Assembly (NCBI GenBank): GCA_003934925.1
Contig: JQIX01000044.1
Location: 1-64,000 of the forward strand
Source of the DNA: Epsilonproteobacteria bacterium (ex Lamellibrachia satsuma)
GTDB lineage: Bacteria; Campylobacterota; Campylobacteria; Campylobacterales; Sulfurovaceae
Reading direction: 5' to 3'
Length of the DNA stretch: 64,000 bases
Of the stretch, positions 1 to 8,396 are shown in pieces. The position numbers were made by a program, and so were the translations under genes. Below the pieces are notes generated by a model, which saw nothing but the letters and a program-made list of their open reading frames with translations, searched no databases and was not told the origin of the DNA. Position 1 is the first letter of the stretch, and the number at the start of each line of letters is the position of its first letter.

Positions 1-159
1 CTTCATACACTGGCAATAGCCATGCAGGTCTTTATCTCTATACTTGATGAAATAGCTAAAATTGAAGAAGTAGTCAATAGGAATGAGGATTTAGTGAGTA
101 TTATCACTGTGTTGCAGGATGTCACTCAGAAAATGCTTGGGTTTAGGTGCGAAAGTTAA
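1..159 (+). CDS. C-terminal end of an unidentified protein (cut by window start)
   Basis: An open frame runs from base 1 to a TAA at 157-159, giving at least 52 residues that begin LHTLAIAMQVFISI and end GFRCES. It is helical in character, with an Ile/Val/Leu-rich first half and acidic residues after it. No family is recognised from this fragment. The frame may be real because it is open from the window edge, but its length alone does not prove coding. Nothing is seen between it and the ABM pseudogene that follows on the other strand. Confidence 0.35.
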   Translation, partial: LHTLAIAMQVFISILDEIAKIEEVVNRNEDLVSIITVLQDVTQKMLGFRCES

Positions 160-208
160 GTAAACAATATATACAATCAAACGTAGCGTGAGACTTCCTC
201 CGCTATGA

Positions 209-529
209 TTATTCATCCATATATGCTGTTACATTATACTCAGCAACTAAGCCATCTTCAGACAAACGCTCTTTTTCAAAAAAATCCACGATCCCTTGTC
301 TTTGACAATGTTTTTCAAATGCTTCTACGCTTGCCCAGCTTTCATTAAAGACGATAGGCATACTTTTACCTGTAGCAAACGGATTCTCTATCTGCTTGGT
401 AACACGGTAATTCAAACATCCCTCTTCTCGTAATGTATCCGGTTCCAGTGCTTTAAGTGTCTCAAACAGTTCATTTAATTTTCCCTTTTTGGGTGTAAAT
501 TATGCAATACAATAAAGTATTTTAGACAT
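209..529 (-). pseudogene. Antibiotic biosynthesis monooxygenase (ABM)-like gene with internal stop
   Basis: Read leftward from an ATG at 529-527 (preceded by AGGAAAGCTT), the frame gives MSKILYCIA, then TAA at 502-500, then FTPKKGKLNELFETLKALEP and on to the normal end at 209. The whole has the length (about 106 codons) and pattern of small ABM/quinol-monooxygenase proteins: a beta strand start, the EEGCLNYRV segment and the final EYNVTAYMDE strand. The stop stands where a residue (often Tyr) is expected and is a single substitution away from TAC/TAT. Translation could restart at a TTG (415), but this would lose the first strand and helix of the ferredoxin-like fold. It is therefore called a nonsense pseudogene. 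Confidence 0.75.
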
Positions 530-610
530 AAGCTTTCCTTTTTTATGACATTATAGCATCTATAATAATTATAAGCATATAATATAATATTATTAAATCT
601 ATAGATTTTC

Positions 611-639
611 TTGACATTAAAAAAATATTTAATTATACT
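611..639 (+). promoter_or_regulatory. Sigma70-type promoter of the FadL-family gene
   Basis: TTGACA at 611-616 and TATACT at 634-639 are separated by exactly 17 bases. This is a near-perfect housekeeping promoter, unusual here because Campylobacterota promoters generally lack a conserved -35 box. Transcription would start near 646, leaving a leader of about 26 bases with AAGGAAAATA before the ATG at 673. Confidence 0.75.
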
Positions 640-672
640 GCGCACGTTCAAATATATACTTCAAGGAAAATA

Positions 673-1956
673 ATGAAAAAAGACACACTTAATTTGCTCG
701 GAACAGGGATTGCACTGTCACTATTGACTTCTACAGTGCTGCATGCAACCAATGGAGACTCAATGATCGCAGTAGGAACAAAAGCGCGTGGTATGGGTGG
801 AGCAGGTATAGCAGTTAGTCATTGTGCAGAATCAACCTTACAAAATCCGGCACTGATCACCTGCACCAAAGGAACTTCCATCTCATTTGGTGGTACTGTT
901 TTTAAGCCTGATATAAGTGCGCAAATGGGTTCAGCAGCCAAACATGACAGTGCTTCGGGTATGAATGTTATTCCCACTGTCTCCATTTCCCATAAAATTA
1001 ATGAAAACTGGTTTTTAGGTATCGGTATGTGGGGAACTGCCGGTATGGGAGTAGACTATCGCGATGCATCTCAAAGTTCTACAGATTCAGGCAATATGCA
1101 TATGGTTACCAATTTACAGCTTATGCAATTTGGTGTATCTGTTGCATATAGAACCAATGGTTTTGGTATTGCGGTCACTCCTATTCTGCAATACGGTTCA
1201 TTGGATATCAATTATAATGGTTTTGATGGCAGCAATGTTGGTGATGGTGTTTCTCAAGATTTTGGCTTTGGCTTTAACCTGGGCGCTTACTATGATCTCA
1301 CAAATCACGGTATAGATGGCTTGACGATCGGTGCAGTCTATAAATCTAAAATAGATATGGATTACAGCAACCAGCTTTCAAATGCAACACAACATTTTGC
1401 TGATGTTGGTATCTTTCCCGGAGCTATGGGTAATCATCTGGAGCAGCCTGCTGAAGTTGGTGTAGGGTTGGGATACAAAACAGGTCACCATACTTTTGCA
1501 TTTGATTATAAACAGATCCAATGGTCTGATGCAAAAGGATACAAAGATTTCGGATGGGAAGACCAGGATGTCTTTGCCGTAGGCTATCAATATGCACAGG
1601 ACAATTGGAAATTGAGAGCAGGTTACAACCATGCTTCTCATCCCATCACAGAAGCACCCAGCGGTCCACAGGTTATTGCTCCGGGAAGCTATGCACAAGC
1701 CGGCGGAAATGCACTTAATCTCTTTAACCTTTTGGGATTTCCGGCTACGGCAGAAGATCACTATACTATAGGTGGGAGTTATGCATTCACAGACTCTTTT
1801 GCTGTAGATCTTGCGTATGTCTATGCACCGGAAACAAAAACAACCATGAATACCATTGTCGGTTTAAATACGAGTAACGGTGACTTGTATACTGGCCCAT
1901 CAACCGTATATCATACAGAGAACAGCTTATCGTTCCAACTATCTTATAGATTTTAA
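673..1956 (+). CDS. FadL/OmpP1/TodX-family outer-membrane transport protein
   Basis: This 427-residue protein is predicted to be an outer-membrane beta-barrel channel for hydrophobic compounds such as fatty acids or aromatics. Residues 1-25 form a signal peptide ending LHA, and the mature part starts TNGDSMIAVGTKARGMGGAG, the conserved N-terminal plug segment of the family. The rest alternates as expected for a barrel and ends in LSFQLSYRF, with the terminal aromatic that BAM recognises. AAGGAAAATA precedes the ATG and the gene has its own strong promoter. It is monocistronic, with a hairpin just after the stop. The family is clear; the substrate cannot be read from the sequence. Confidence 0.9.
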   Translation: MKKDTLNLLGTGIALSLLTSTVLHATNGDSMIAVGTKARGMGGAGIAVSHCAESTLQNPALITCTKGTSISFGGTVFKPDISAQMGSAAKHDSASGMNVIPTVSISHKINENWFLGIGMWGTAGMGVDYRDASQSSTDSGNMHMVTNLQLMQFGVSVAYRTNGFGIAVTPILQYGSLDINYNGFDGSNVGDGVSQDFGFGFNLGAYYDLTNHGIDGLTIGAVYKSKIDMDYSNQLSNATQHFADVGIFPGAMGNHLEQPAEVGVGLGYKTGHHTFAFDYKQIQWSDAKGYKDFGWEDQDVFAVGYQYAQDNWKLRAGYNHASHPITEAPSGPQVIAPGSYAQAGGNALNLFNLLGFPATAEDHYTIGGSYAFTDSFAVDLAYVYAPETKTTMNTIVGLNTSNGDLYTGPSTVYHTENSLSFQLSYRF

Positions 1957-1960
1957 TTTT

Positions 1961-1984
1961 ATTCCCACCTTTTAAGGTGGGAAT
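1961..1984 (+). terminator. Stem-loop after the FadL-family gene
   Basis: ATTCCCACCTT pairs perfectly with AAGGTGGGAAT around a two-base TT centre (11-bp arms). It starts four bases after the stop codon. No T-run follows, so it may act as a weak terminator or as protection of the mRNA 3' end. Confidence 0.55.
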
Positions 1985-2104
1985 ATATAAACACATTTAA
2001 TATCTTTTTAAAAATCAGTTTTTATAAAAGAAGTAAATGATAAGATATATGCTTATGGGGCAAAGAAACAACTCATCTAACTCTAAGAAGCAGAGAGCTA
2101 TACA

Positions 2105-4441
2105 ATGAATAATGTAGATATAAATAATAATAACTTAAATGAAGCCATAAATGACACTTCTATCACATTTAAAGAACGTGTTAATTATGATAAATTAACT
2201 TTTTATTATATCTCTTTACCTGTCTTACTTATTGGTCATCTATTCGGTATACTTCTCTTGAGTGCTATTGAATTGAATGTTGTTGATCTCTATTCAATTG
2301 GGATTTGGCTGCTTTTAGGTATTATTATGTTTCTTTATAGATTTTATCATTATAGTTTATTTAAAAAAGAGAGCGAAAAAAGCAAACTGAAAAATGCCAA
2401 GGTTTGGCTTGATCGCTACTATACAAATGTATTGCTTAACGGAATCATATGGGGGAGCAGTGCTTTTCTGATTTTCCCGGAAACAAACATACTCAACCAG
2501 ATGATACTAATACTTTTTTTAGTTGCCATTGCTTCCTCTTCTTTAGGAGTTTTGGCAGCAAAAAGTGATCTGCTTCTGGCCTATGTTCTGGTAATGTTCG
2601 GACCACTTTTATGGCGTCTCTTTTTTATAGAAGGTGAACTCTATACCAATCTTGCATATGCTGTTATGTCTCTTATGCTTATGATGGTAATTGGGGCAAA
2701 TTATTATGGTAAAGTTATCAATAACGCTCTTAATAACCGTCAACACTTTGTCAATATCAAACATTCTCTTGATAAGCTCAAAGAGCGGTTTTTCTCCTTA
2801 TTTGAGCGTGCACCCGTAGGTATTTACTATTATAACGAAGCATTGGAACTTCAGGATGTCAATACCCAGTTTATGAAAATGAATAAAGTGGATAAAAAAG
2901 AAATCTTAATAGGAAATAATCTTCATGACTTAAGTAATAGTCAGATCATTGAAGCACATGAAAATGTTTTTAACAGAAAAAGAGGAAACTACAGGGGTCC
3001 GTTTAAAGCACCTAGTGGGGAAGAAGATAATCTTTACGTTGATCTTTCAACAGTACCTTTACTCAATAATGATGGTGAAGTAGACGGAGGAATAACTATT
3101 GTCAACGATATCACCAGTGAAGTGACAGCACAAGAAAAAATGATTAGAAATGCGTATTATGACATGCTTACAAATATTCCAAACCGTACTCTTCTTATGG
3201 ATAAACTCAAAAATTTGATTGAAAACAAAAAATCAACAGATGAGTATGCTGCTTTACTTTTTCTTGATATTGATAACTTTAAAAATATAAACGATACTTT
3301 TGGCCATGATATAGGTGATGGGATACTCAAACAAACAGCCCACAAAATAGATAAATTTATCGGAAATCATGAGACTTTTGCACGCATTAGCGGTGATAAA
3401 TTTGTCATTTTAATCCCTGTCATAGATACAAATAAACTAGAATCACAAGAGTTTGTACAAGCGTATATTTCAAATATCAATCAAAATTTTGTTCAACCTC
3501 TTCAAGTAGCAGGGAAGGATTACCATTTAAGTTTTTCAGTAGGAGTTATTCTCTTTAATGATACTGATGCAAGTGCTTTTGACCTTCTTAAACATTCAGA
3601 AACTGCCATGTATGAAGCAAAAAAAATTACACGAGGCAGTATAAAGTTTTATGAAGACAGTATGAGCATATATGCTCAAGAACAACTTATGCTTGAAAAT
3701 GATATCCATAAAGCAATTGAAAATAATGAGTTTGTTATGTATTATCAGCCACAACTTGATATCGAAACGAATAAAATAATAGGTGCAGAGGCATTGGTTC
3801 GTTGGAAGCATCCGCAAAAAGGTTTTATTTATCCTGATAAATTTATACCTCTTGCTGAAGAGAGCGGGATCATCATAAAGCTTGAAGAGTGGATTTTTGA
3901 TAGAACACTAAGTGACATTAAGGCCTTAAGTAAGCGCAAGAATGGTTTTAATTTAGATCATATTGCTATGAATGTCAGCACAATACATTTCTTACAGCCT
4001 TATTTTGTAGAAAAACTTATGCTTCTTGTAAACAAGTACCAGGTAAATCCAAAATATATTGAATTAGAAATAACAGAGAGTGGAATCATGCGGAATATCA
4101 ATGATGCCATACAAAAAATCAAAGAATTGAAAGATTTTGGTTTCACTTTCTCTATTGATGATTTTGGAACAGGATATTCCTCTTTGTCTTATCTTAAAGA
4201 ACTTCCTGTAGACGTCATTAAGATCGATCAATCCTTTATACTTAACATGAATGAAAATGATGCAATGATTGTTGAAGCCGTTGTTGCTATAGGACAGAAA
4301 TTTAATTTGGAAGTTCTAGCCGAAGGTATTGAAGACAACAAAACACTGAATTATCTCAAAGAAATTAAGTGCAATACCTATCAAGGCTTTTTGGCACACA
4401 AACCAATGCAGATAAAAGAGCTGGAAGCTCTCCTACAATAA
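2105..4441 (+). CDS. Membrane GGDEF/EAL protein, probable c-di-GMP phosphodiesterase
   Basis: The 778-residue protein has about six hydrophobic segments in residues 30-210, a PAS-like domain at roughly 235-345, a GGDEF domain and an EAL domain. The GGDEF signature is degenerate: RISGDKF with SGDKF at 429-433, so cyclase activity is doubtful. The EAL domain looks intact: EAL at 562-564, LEITES, DDFGTGYSS, KIDQSF, AEGIE and YQGFLAHKP are all present, so hydrolysis of c-di-GMP is the likely output, perhaps tuned by the PAS and the dead GGDEF. It ends convergent with, and overlaps by nine bases, the deacetylase-like gene. The input signal is unknown. Confidence 0.88.
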   Translation: MNNVDINNNNLNEAINDTSITFKERVNYDKLTFYYISLPVLLIGHLFGILLLSAIELNVVDLYSIGIWLLLGIIMFLYRFYHYSLFKKESEKSKLKNAKVWLDRYYTNVLLNGIIWGSSAFLIFPETNILNQMILILFLVAIASSSLGVLAAKSDLLLAYVLVMFGPLLWRLFFIEGELYTNLAYAVMSLMLMMVIGANYYGKVINNALNNRQHFVNIKHSLDKLKERFFSLFERAPVGIYYYNEALELQDVNTQFMKMNKVDKKEILIGNNLHDLSNSQIIEAHENVFNRKRGNYRGPFKAPSGEEDNLYVDLSTVPLLNNDGEVDGGITIVNDITSEVTAQEKMIRNAYYDMLTNIPNRTLLMDKLKNLIENKKSTDEYAALLFLDIDNFKNINDTFGHDIGDGILKQTAHKIDKFIGNHETFARISGDKFVILIPVIDTNKLESQEFVQAYISNINQNFVQPLQVAGKDYHLSFSVGVILFNDTDASAFDLLKHSETAMYEAKKITRGSIKFYEDSMSIYAQEQLMLENDIHKAIENNEFVMYYQPQLDIETNKIIGAEALVRWKHPQKGFIYPDKFIPLAEESGIIIKLEEWIFDRTLSDIKALSKRKNGFNLDHIAMNVSTIHFLQPYFVEKLMLLVNKYQVNPKYIELEITESGIMRNINDAIQKIKELKDFGFTFSIDDFGTGYSSLSYLKELPVDVIKIDQSFILNMNENDAMIVEAVVAIGQKFNLEVLAEGIEDNKTLNYLKEIKCNTYQGFLAHKPMQIKELEALLQ

Positions 4442-5344
4442 CATCTCCTCCAGTGTGACTTTTACATTTCTACCCAGTGCATCCACATCATATCCCCCCT
4501 CCAAAAAGAAGATAAAAGGAACTTCCGCACTGTCAAGAATGGAACGTACGATCTTTCGTATCCCTTCTGTTGTAACATTCAACTGTGCCAATGGGTCACT
4601 TTCATGCAGATCATACCCCGCAGAGACAAGAATGATATCAGGATCGAAGTCCCCAACAAAAGATGGCAGATCATTTTCATAAATATCCAAAAGTTCATCA
4701 TCTCCACTATCGGGCATTACTAAAAAATTAGCTGTGTACCCTTCTGCTTTACCTCTTCCCCTATCACTTTCTGCACCTGTCCCGGGATAAGCAAATGCCT
4801 GATGGGAAGAAAAGTAAAAGACAGTATTATCTTCATAAAAAGTATCCTGTGTACCGTTTCCATGATGGACATCAAAATCTATGATCATCACTTTTTCATA
4901 TCCCATACTTTGTGCATATTTGGCAGTAATGGCAATATTGTTAAAAAGACAGAATCCCATAGCCTGTGTAGGCGTAGCATGATGACCAGGTGGACGCACT
5001 GCACAAAATGCTCTTTCAAATTCTCCATTCTTGATCCCATTTACAGCTATGATACCTGCCCCTACTGCCTTCACCGCAGCTTTGTATGAATTTCTGCTGC
5101 ATATCGTATCTGAATCAATAGCTGTACCATATTCACTTGCTTCAATAATGGTCTGTACATGTTCAGGGGAATGAACCATCTGAAGTATCTCTTTTGAGAC
5201 CCAAACAGGGGATTTTTTTATGAATTTCCCCTGCAGTGGTTCTATGGCTTTATTTATAGCCTTAAGCCGTTCTTTCGACTCCGGATGAGCAATGCCTGGA
5301 TCATGTTCAAGATAGATATCATCTGTAATATACGCTACTTTCAT
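4433..5344 (-). CDS. Histone-deacetylase-family (AcuC/HDAC-like) amidohydrolase
   Basis: This 303-residue zinc enzyme of the arginase/deacetylase fold is expected to remove acyl groups from lysines, polyamines or small molecules. RPPGHHA (117-123) carries the catalytic His pair, DFDVHHGNG (156-164) supplies metal ligands, and SAGYDLHESDPLA holds the distal Asp region. The frame can be opened upstream to 5365, but GGGAGGGAATA lies directly before ATG 5344 (MKVAYITDD), which is taken as the start. It overlaps the EAL gene tail to tail. The substrate is unknown. Confidence 0.88.
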   Translation of the reverse strand: MKVAYITDDIYLEHDPGIAHPESKERLKAINKAIEPLQGKFIKKSPVWVSKEILQMVHSPEHVQTIIEASEYGTAIDSDTICSRNSYKAAVKAVGAGIIAVNGIKNGEFERAFCAVRPPGHHATPTQAMGFCLFNNIAITAKYAQSMGYEKVMIIDFDVHHGNGTQDTFYEDNTVFYFSSHQAFAYPGTGAESDRGRGKAEGYTANFLVMPDSGDDELLDIYENDLPSFVGDFDPDIILVSAGYDLHESDPLAQLNVTTEGIRKIVRSILDSAEVPFIFFLEGGYDVDALGRNVKVTLEEMLL

Positions 5345-5392
5345 TATTCCCTCCCTTAGAAGCACTTTATTGCCACATCAGGTAATAATCTA

Positions 5393-5677
5393 TTATAGCC
5401 TCTTTTTTAGTATCTCTATTTCCTCTCTTAAAAGCTGCATCTCTTCTCGTAATAGTTTTACCTCTTCTTTAAGTGAAGCATCACCTTTCTCTTTTAATGG
5501 TACAATACCTTTTTCAACTTCACTCTCTATAGCTTCATCCAATACAATATAAGTGATCTCTTTTCCATTTTCTTCAACAATATCTGTCTTTAGTTTCCCA
5601 GACTTTGCCATCTTCACCACATTAAATATGCTCAATTTATGTTTGACTGCATACGCCTTTATCGTCATTCGTTGCAT
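5393..5677 (-). CDS. Small MerR/excisionase-like HTH protein with C-terminal coiled coil
   Basis: The 94-residue product (MQRMTIKAYAVKHKLSIFNV...) has an N-terminal segment like the winged-helix half of MerR/Xis-type DNA-binding domains: AYAVKHKLSIFNVVKMAKSG followed by a short hairpin. It ends in a strongly charged coiled coil of LREEMQLLREEIEILKKRL type. AAGGAATAGTG precedes ATG 5677; a GTG one codon upstream is the alternative. It is divergent from the SYLF gene. A DNA-binding or scaffold role is inferred, and no specific family is recognised. Confidence 0.6.
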   Translation of the reverse strand: MQRMTIKAYAVKHKLSIFNVVKMAKSGKLKTDIVEENGKEITYIVLDEAIESEVEKGIVPLKEKGDASLKEEVKLLREEMQLLREEIEILKKRL

Positions 5678-5733
5678 CACTATTCCTTTTTCGCTTCTTC
5701 TTTGGAATTATACACAATTGATTTACATTTATT

Positions 5734-5742
5734 TGCTATAAT
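5734..5742 (+). promoter_or_regulatory. Extended -10 promoter of the SYLF gene
   Basis: TGCTATAAT (TG, one base, then consensus TATAAT at 5737-5742) lies in an AT-rich stretch without a -35 box, as is usual for Campylobacterota sigma70 promoters. The start codon at 5771 is about 22 bases past the expected transcription start. Confidence 0.6.
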
Positions 5743-5770
5743 GCAACAAATCATATACAAGGAATATATA

Positions 5771-6319
5771 ATGAGAAACAAATACAATCCTTTACTACTC
5801 ATCACAGCACTTGTATTGCTTTTAGGCAGTTACTCGATGGCAGAACCTGCATCTGTGATCGAGGCCAAAGCAAATGAAGCGGTCAAACAATTTACCAAAC
5901 ACGTAAAAGGTGGTGAGGAGTTTCTTTCCAAAGTTGAAGGCTACCTTGTTTTTCCTTCTGTCATAAAAGGTGGTTTTGTTGTTGGCGGTGAATATGGAGA
6001 GGGCGTCTTGCGTATCAAAGGAGAAACAAAACATTATTATCGTATTACATCAGGCTCTGTCGGCTTTCAAATGGGACTTCAAAAGACTTCTTATCTCATC
6101 GCATTTGTTTCCAAGTCAGCTTTAGATAATTTTATTAAAAGTGATGGCTGGGAGGGCGGTGTAGACGGTGCCGTTACTTTCGTCAAATGGGGCATAGGAA
6201 AAGATATCAGCTCTATTAGTTATGAAAAACCTATTTATGGCTTTGTATTTGGATCAAAGGGACTTATGTACAACCTTACACTTGAAGGTACAAAATTCAC
6301 CAGGATCATCCCTCAGTAA
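5771..6319 (+). CDS. Exported SYLF-domain (Ysc84-like) lipid-associated protein
   Basis: This 182-residue protein has a signal peptide (MRNKYNPLLLITALVLLLGS, then YSMA/EP). The remainder is a SYLF domain: repeated short beta strands with many Gly, and VIKGGFVVGGEYGEGVL followed by GSVGFQMGLQ, a typical core. SYLF proteins bind phosphoinositides in eukaryotes; the bacterial role is unclear and probably envelope-associated. The frame is open further upstream, but AAGGAATATATA before ATG 5771 and the promoter at 5734 fix the start. Confidence 0.8.
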   Translation: MRNKYNPLLLITALVLLLGSYSMAEPASVIEAKANEAVKQFTKHVKGGEEFLSKVEGYLVFPSVIKGGFVVGGEYGEGVLRIKGETKHYYRITSGSVGFQMGLQKTSYLIAFVSKSALDNFIKSDGWEGGVDGAVTFVKWGIGKDISSISYEKPIYGFVFGSKGLMYNLTLEGTKFTRIIPQ

Positions 6320-6328
6320 ACCTAAGTA

Positions 6329-7204
6329 CTAAGAGCGGTTGTTAAACCTCTCTTTGTAGGAACATTTTTGGCAAAGCTCCTCGATTGCTTTTCCATCTTT
6401 AAATCCTTCTGTCATATTTATCGTACGGGTATTTGACAATATATTCTCCAAACTTTCTTCATGCAAATCACCAAGTTCCATAATACCATCACAGTCCAAG
6501 CAGCATGGAACCACCTTTCCACTGGCTAAAATGGCAATATGTGACTGTAAGCCTTGACATGTTCCGTGACCATAATTTTTGTTTTTCAAAGAAGGCCATT
6601 CAAAATAATTATCAAAATGTACAAGGATCTTATTGGCCAAACGTATAGACTTTGGATGTTCCTCATAGATAGCATCTAAGTCAAGTTTGACATCAAATGT
6701 ATTTGAAATCCTTGAAAACAGGGTTTCATTAAAGGTACGTTCGCTCATCATCTCATCAAGATTCCAGACTCGCAGATTAATAAAAAGTTCTCTTCCCCTT
6801 CTTAGTTTCTCATTACAAAGTACTAATATAGGGGTAATGTACTGTTCAAAAGTAAGACTGGTATCATTTTTATTAAAGCTGTTAAGCGAGACATTTATCT
6901 GTTTGACACAAGGATGAAAAAGTGTCTCATAAGAATGCTTTTTGAGAAAATATCCACTGGTGGTCAGTATTGCTTTCAGTCCGTACTTATGGATGATATC
7001 AAGATATTCATGAAGATTCGACTGGGTAAGAGGGTCACCCACCACATGGCATGCTATCTCTTTGGTATAATTTTGTGCCTGCTTGATGATGGACTCAAAA
7101 AAATCAAGATCCATCTGTCTGGAAGGCAACTCTTTTGTAGGACAGAAGCTACAGCTCAATCCACATACATTTGTAAGTTCTATATAAATACGGTAAAATT
7201 TCAC
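6329..7204 (-). CDS. Radical SAM/SPASM-domain protein
   Basis: The 291-residue protein has the radical SAM cluster motif CGLSCSFC (Cys14-x3-Cys-x2-Cys) near its N-terminus. A C-terminal Cys-rich SPASM-like region includes GTCQGL, VPCCLDCDG and LCQKCSYKERF, which would hold auxiliary iron-sulfur clusters. Such enzymes often modify peptides, but they also act on cofactors or tRNA, so no substrate is assigned. The start is GTG (7204), only seven bases after the stop of the upstream exported protein, which implies one transcript. That pairing with an unknown Cys-containing exported protein is worth noting. Confidence 0.8.
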   Translation of the reverse strand: MKFYRIYIELTNVCGLSCSFCPTKELPSRQMDLDFFESIIKQAQNYTKEIACHVVGDPLTQSNLHEYLDIIHKYGLKAILTTSGYFLKKHSYETLFHPCVKQINVSLNSFNKNDTSLTFEQYITPILVLCNEKLRRGRELFINLRVWNLDEMMSERTFNETLFSRISNTFDVKLDLDAIYEEHPKSIRLANKILVHFDNYFEWPSLKNKNYGHGTCQGLQSHIAILASGKVVPCCLDCDGIMELGDLHEESLENILSNTRTINMTEGFKDGKAIEELCQKCSYKERFNNRS

Positions 7205-7211
7205 AAAAATA

Positions 7212-8279
7212 TTACTTCATACAACTTGAAAGATCAGTAATATTTTGTGCACTTCTGATACAGCGCATCTTTACCTCTAAAAGTGAAATATTCTCATCAA
7301 AAGTATTTAAGATTTTTCTTTTTTCTTCACCTTTCCATACTTCGATATTACTCTCTTTATTTTTAGTGAATTGACGCTTTAAATAAGCAACGTCTTTCAA
7401 ACATTCATTTGCCGCTATCCATTCTTCTGCCTGTTGCAGACATACTCGTGCTTTTTGCATACTAAGTAACATTTGGGGCAACAATTTTTTTTGCTTTTCA
7501 AAGATATTTTGACCAAGCTTTTGAAGCCAAACTCTTTTTTGCTTTTCGGTAAGATCTGCCTCTGAAATATTATGCTTATTTAACTGTTTATAAACCTTTT
7601 CAGAGACTTCTTTTAACACTTTGGAAAATTCTTTAGGCATTTTTTTACTTTTTGTTTTTAAATTTGTTTTAAAAAGTGCTATTTTCTCTATAGGGAAGTT
7701 TGGTATCGAACAGTTATCTCCCGAAACATTAATATCAAAGATCACATTCACTGCTTTCTTCCTATAGTGCATTCCCAAAACATTAATTTCATTTAGAAGA
7801 GGAATTCCTTTATAGATACACTTTCGAATGCCATTGCCTTCCCACACATCACAGATCATTCCGGCTATCTTTTCTTGACCCTGTTTTACCAATCCTTTTG
7901 TTATGTTTTCTACAACATCACCTTTTGGCATAGGACGTTCTAAAATTTTTTTTATCTTGAAATCAACATTCAGCCTCTGCTCTTTTTGATGTTTTTCACA
8001 TTTCTTTATCGTTTCTATATTTTTAATTGCACCGGAACTTACCTCTTCTATATTCTCTTCAATAAGTTCCACTGCACCCCACTCCTTAAAGCGTAATTTA
8101 CCTCTGCCATCGATCGTAAGATTGGTTTCCTGTGTAAGTTGTCCCCCGCCACTGATATCATAAAGTATCATTCCCTCTTTGATACCATATTTTTTTAGAA
8201 TACTTTGGGCAGTGAGCAATGTCAAACTTCCCAAATAGAGCCATAGCCAAGTGATCATAGTTTTCTTAAAATATGCCAT
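7212..8279 (-). CDS. Exported protein of unknown function, operon partner of the radical SAM gene
   Basis: The 355-residue protein begins with a basic stretch and a hydrophobic helix ending LTAQS, so it is probably exported or anchored. The rest is rich in Lys and Glu. It has spaced cysteines: MICDVWEG, RKCIYKG, DNCSIPN, RVCLQQAEEWIAANECL and a last segment MRCIRSAQNITDLSSCMK. The two C-terminal Cys/Ala motifs resemble short Cys-paired helical repeats seen in periplasmic Campylobacterota proteins. AAGGAAGCTT precedes the ATG. No family is recognised and no function is claimed. Confidence 0.7.
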   Translation of the reverse strand: MAYFKKTMITWLWLYLGSLTLLTAQSILKKYGIKEGMILYDISGGGQLTQETNLTIDGRGKLRFKEWGAVELIEENIEEVSSGAIKNIETIKKCEKHQKEQRLNVDFKIKKILERPMPKGDVVENITKGLVKQGQEKIAGMICDVWEGNGIRKCIYKGIPLLNEINVLGMHYRKKAVNVIFDINVSGDNCSIPNFPIEKIALFKTNLKTKSKKMPKEFSKVLKEVSEKVYKQLNKHNISEADLTEKQKRVWLQKLGQNIFEKQKKLLPQMLLSMQKARVCLQQAEEWIAANECLKDVAYLKRQFTKNKESNIEVWKGEEKRKILNTFDENISLLEVKMRCIRSAQNITDLSSCMK

Positions 8280-8396
8280 AAGCTTCCTTGCTATCTCTCA
8301 AACGGAGGTAATATAATATTATATAATGTCATTGTAGCATAATAACATTTACAGCATAAACATGTGTCCTTTAGAGATAATTGGCTAAAATTTTTT

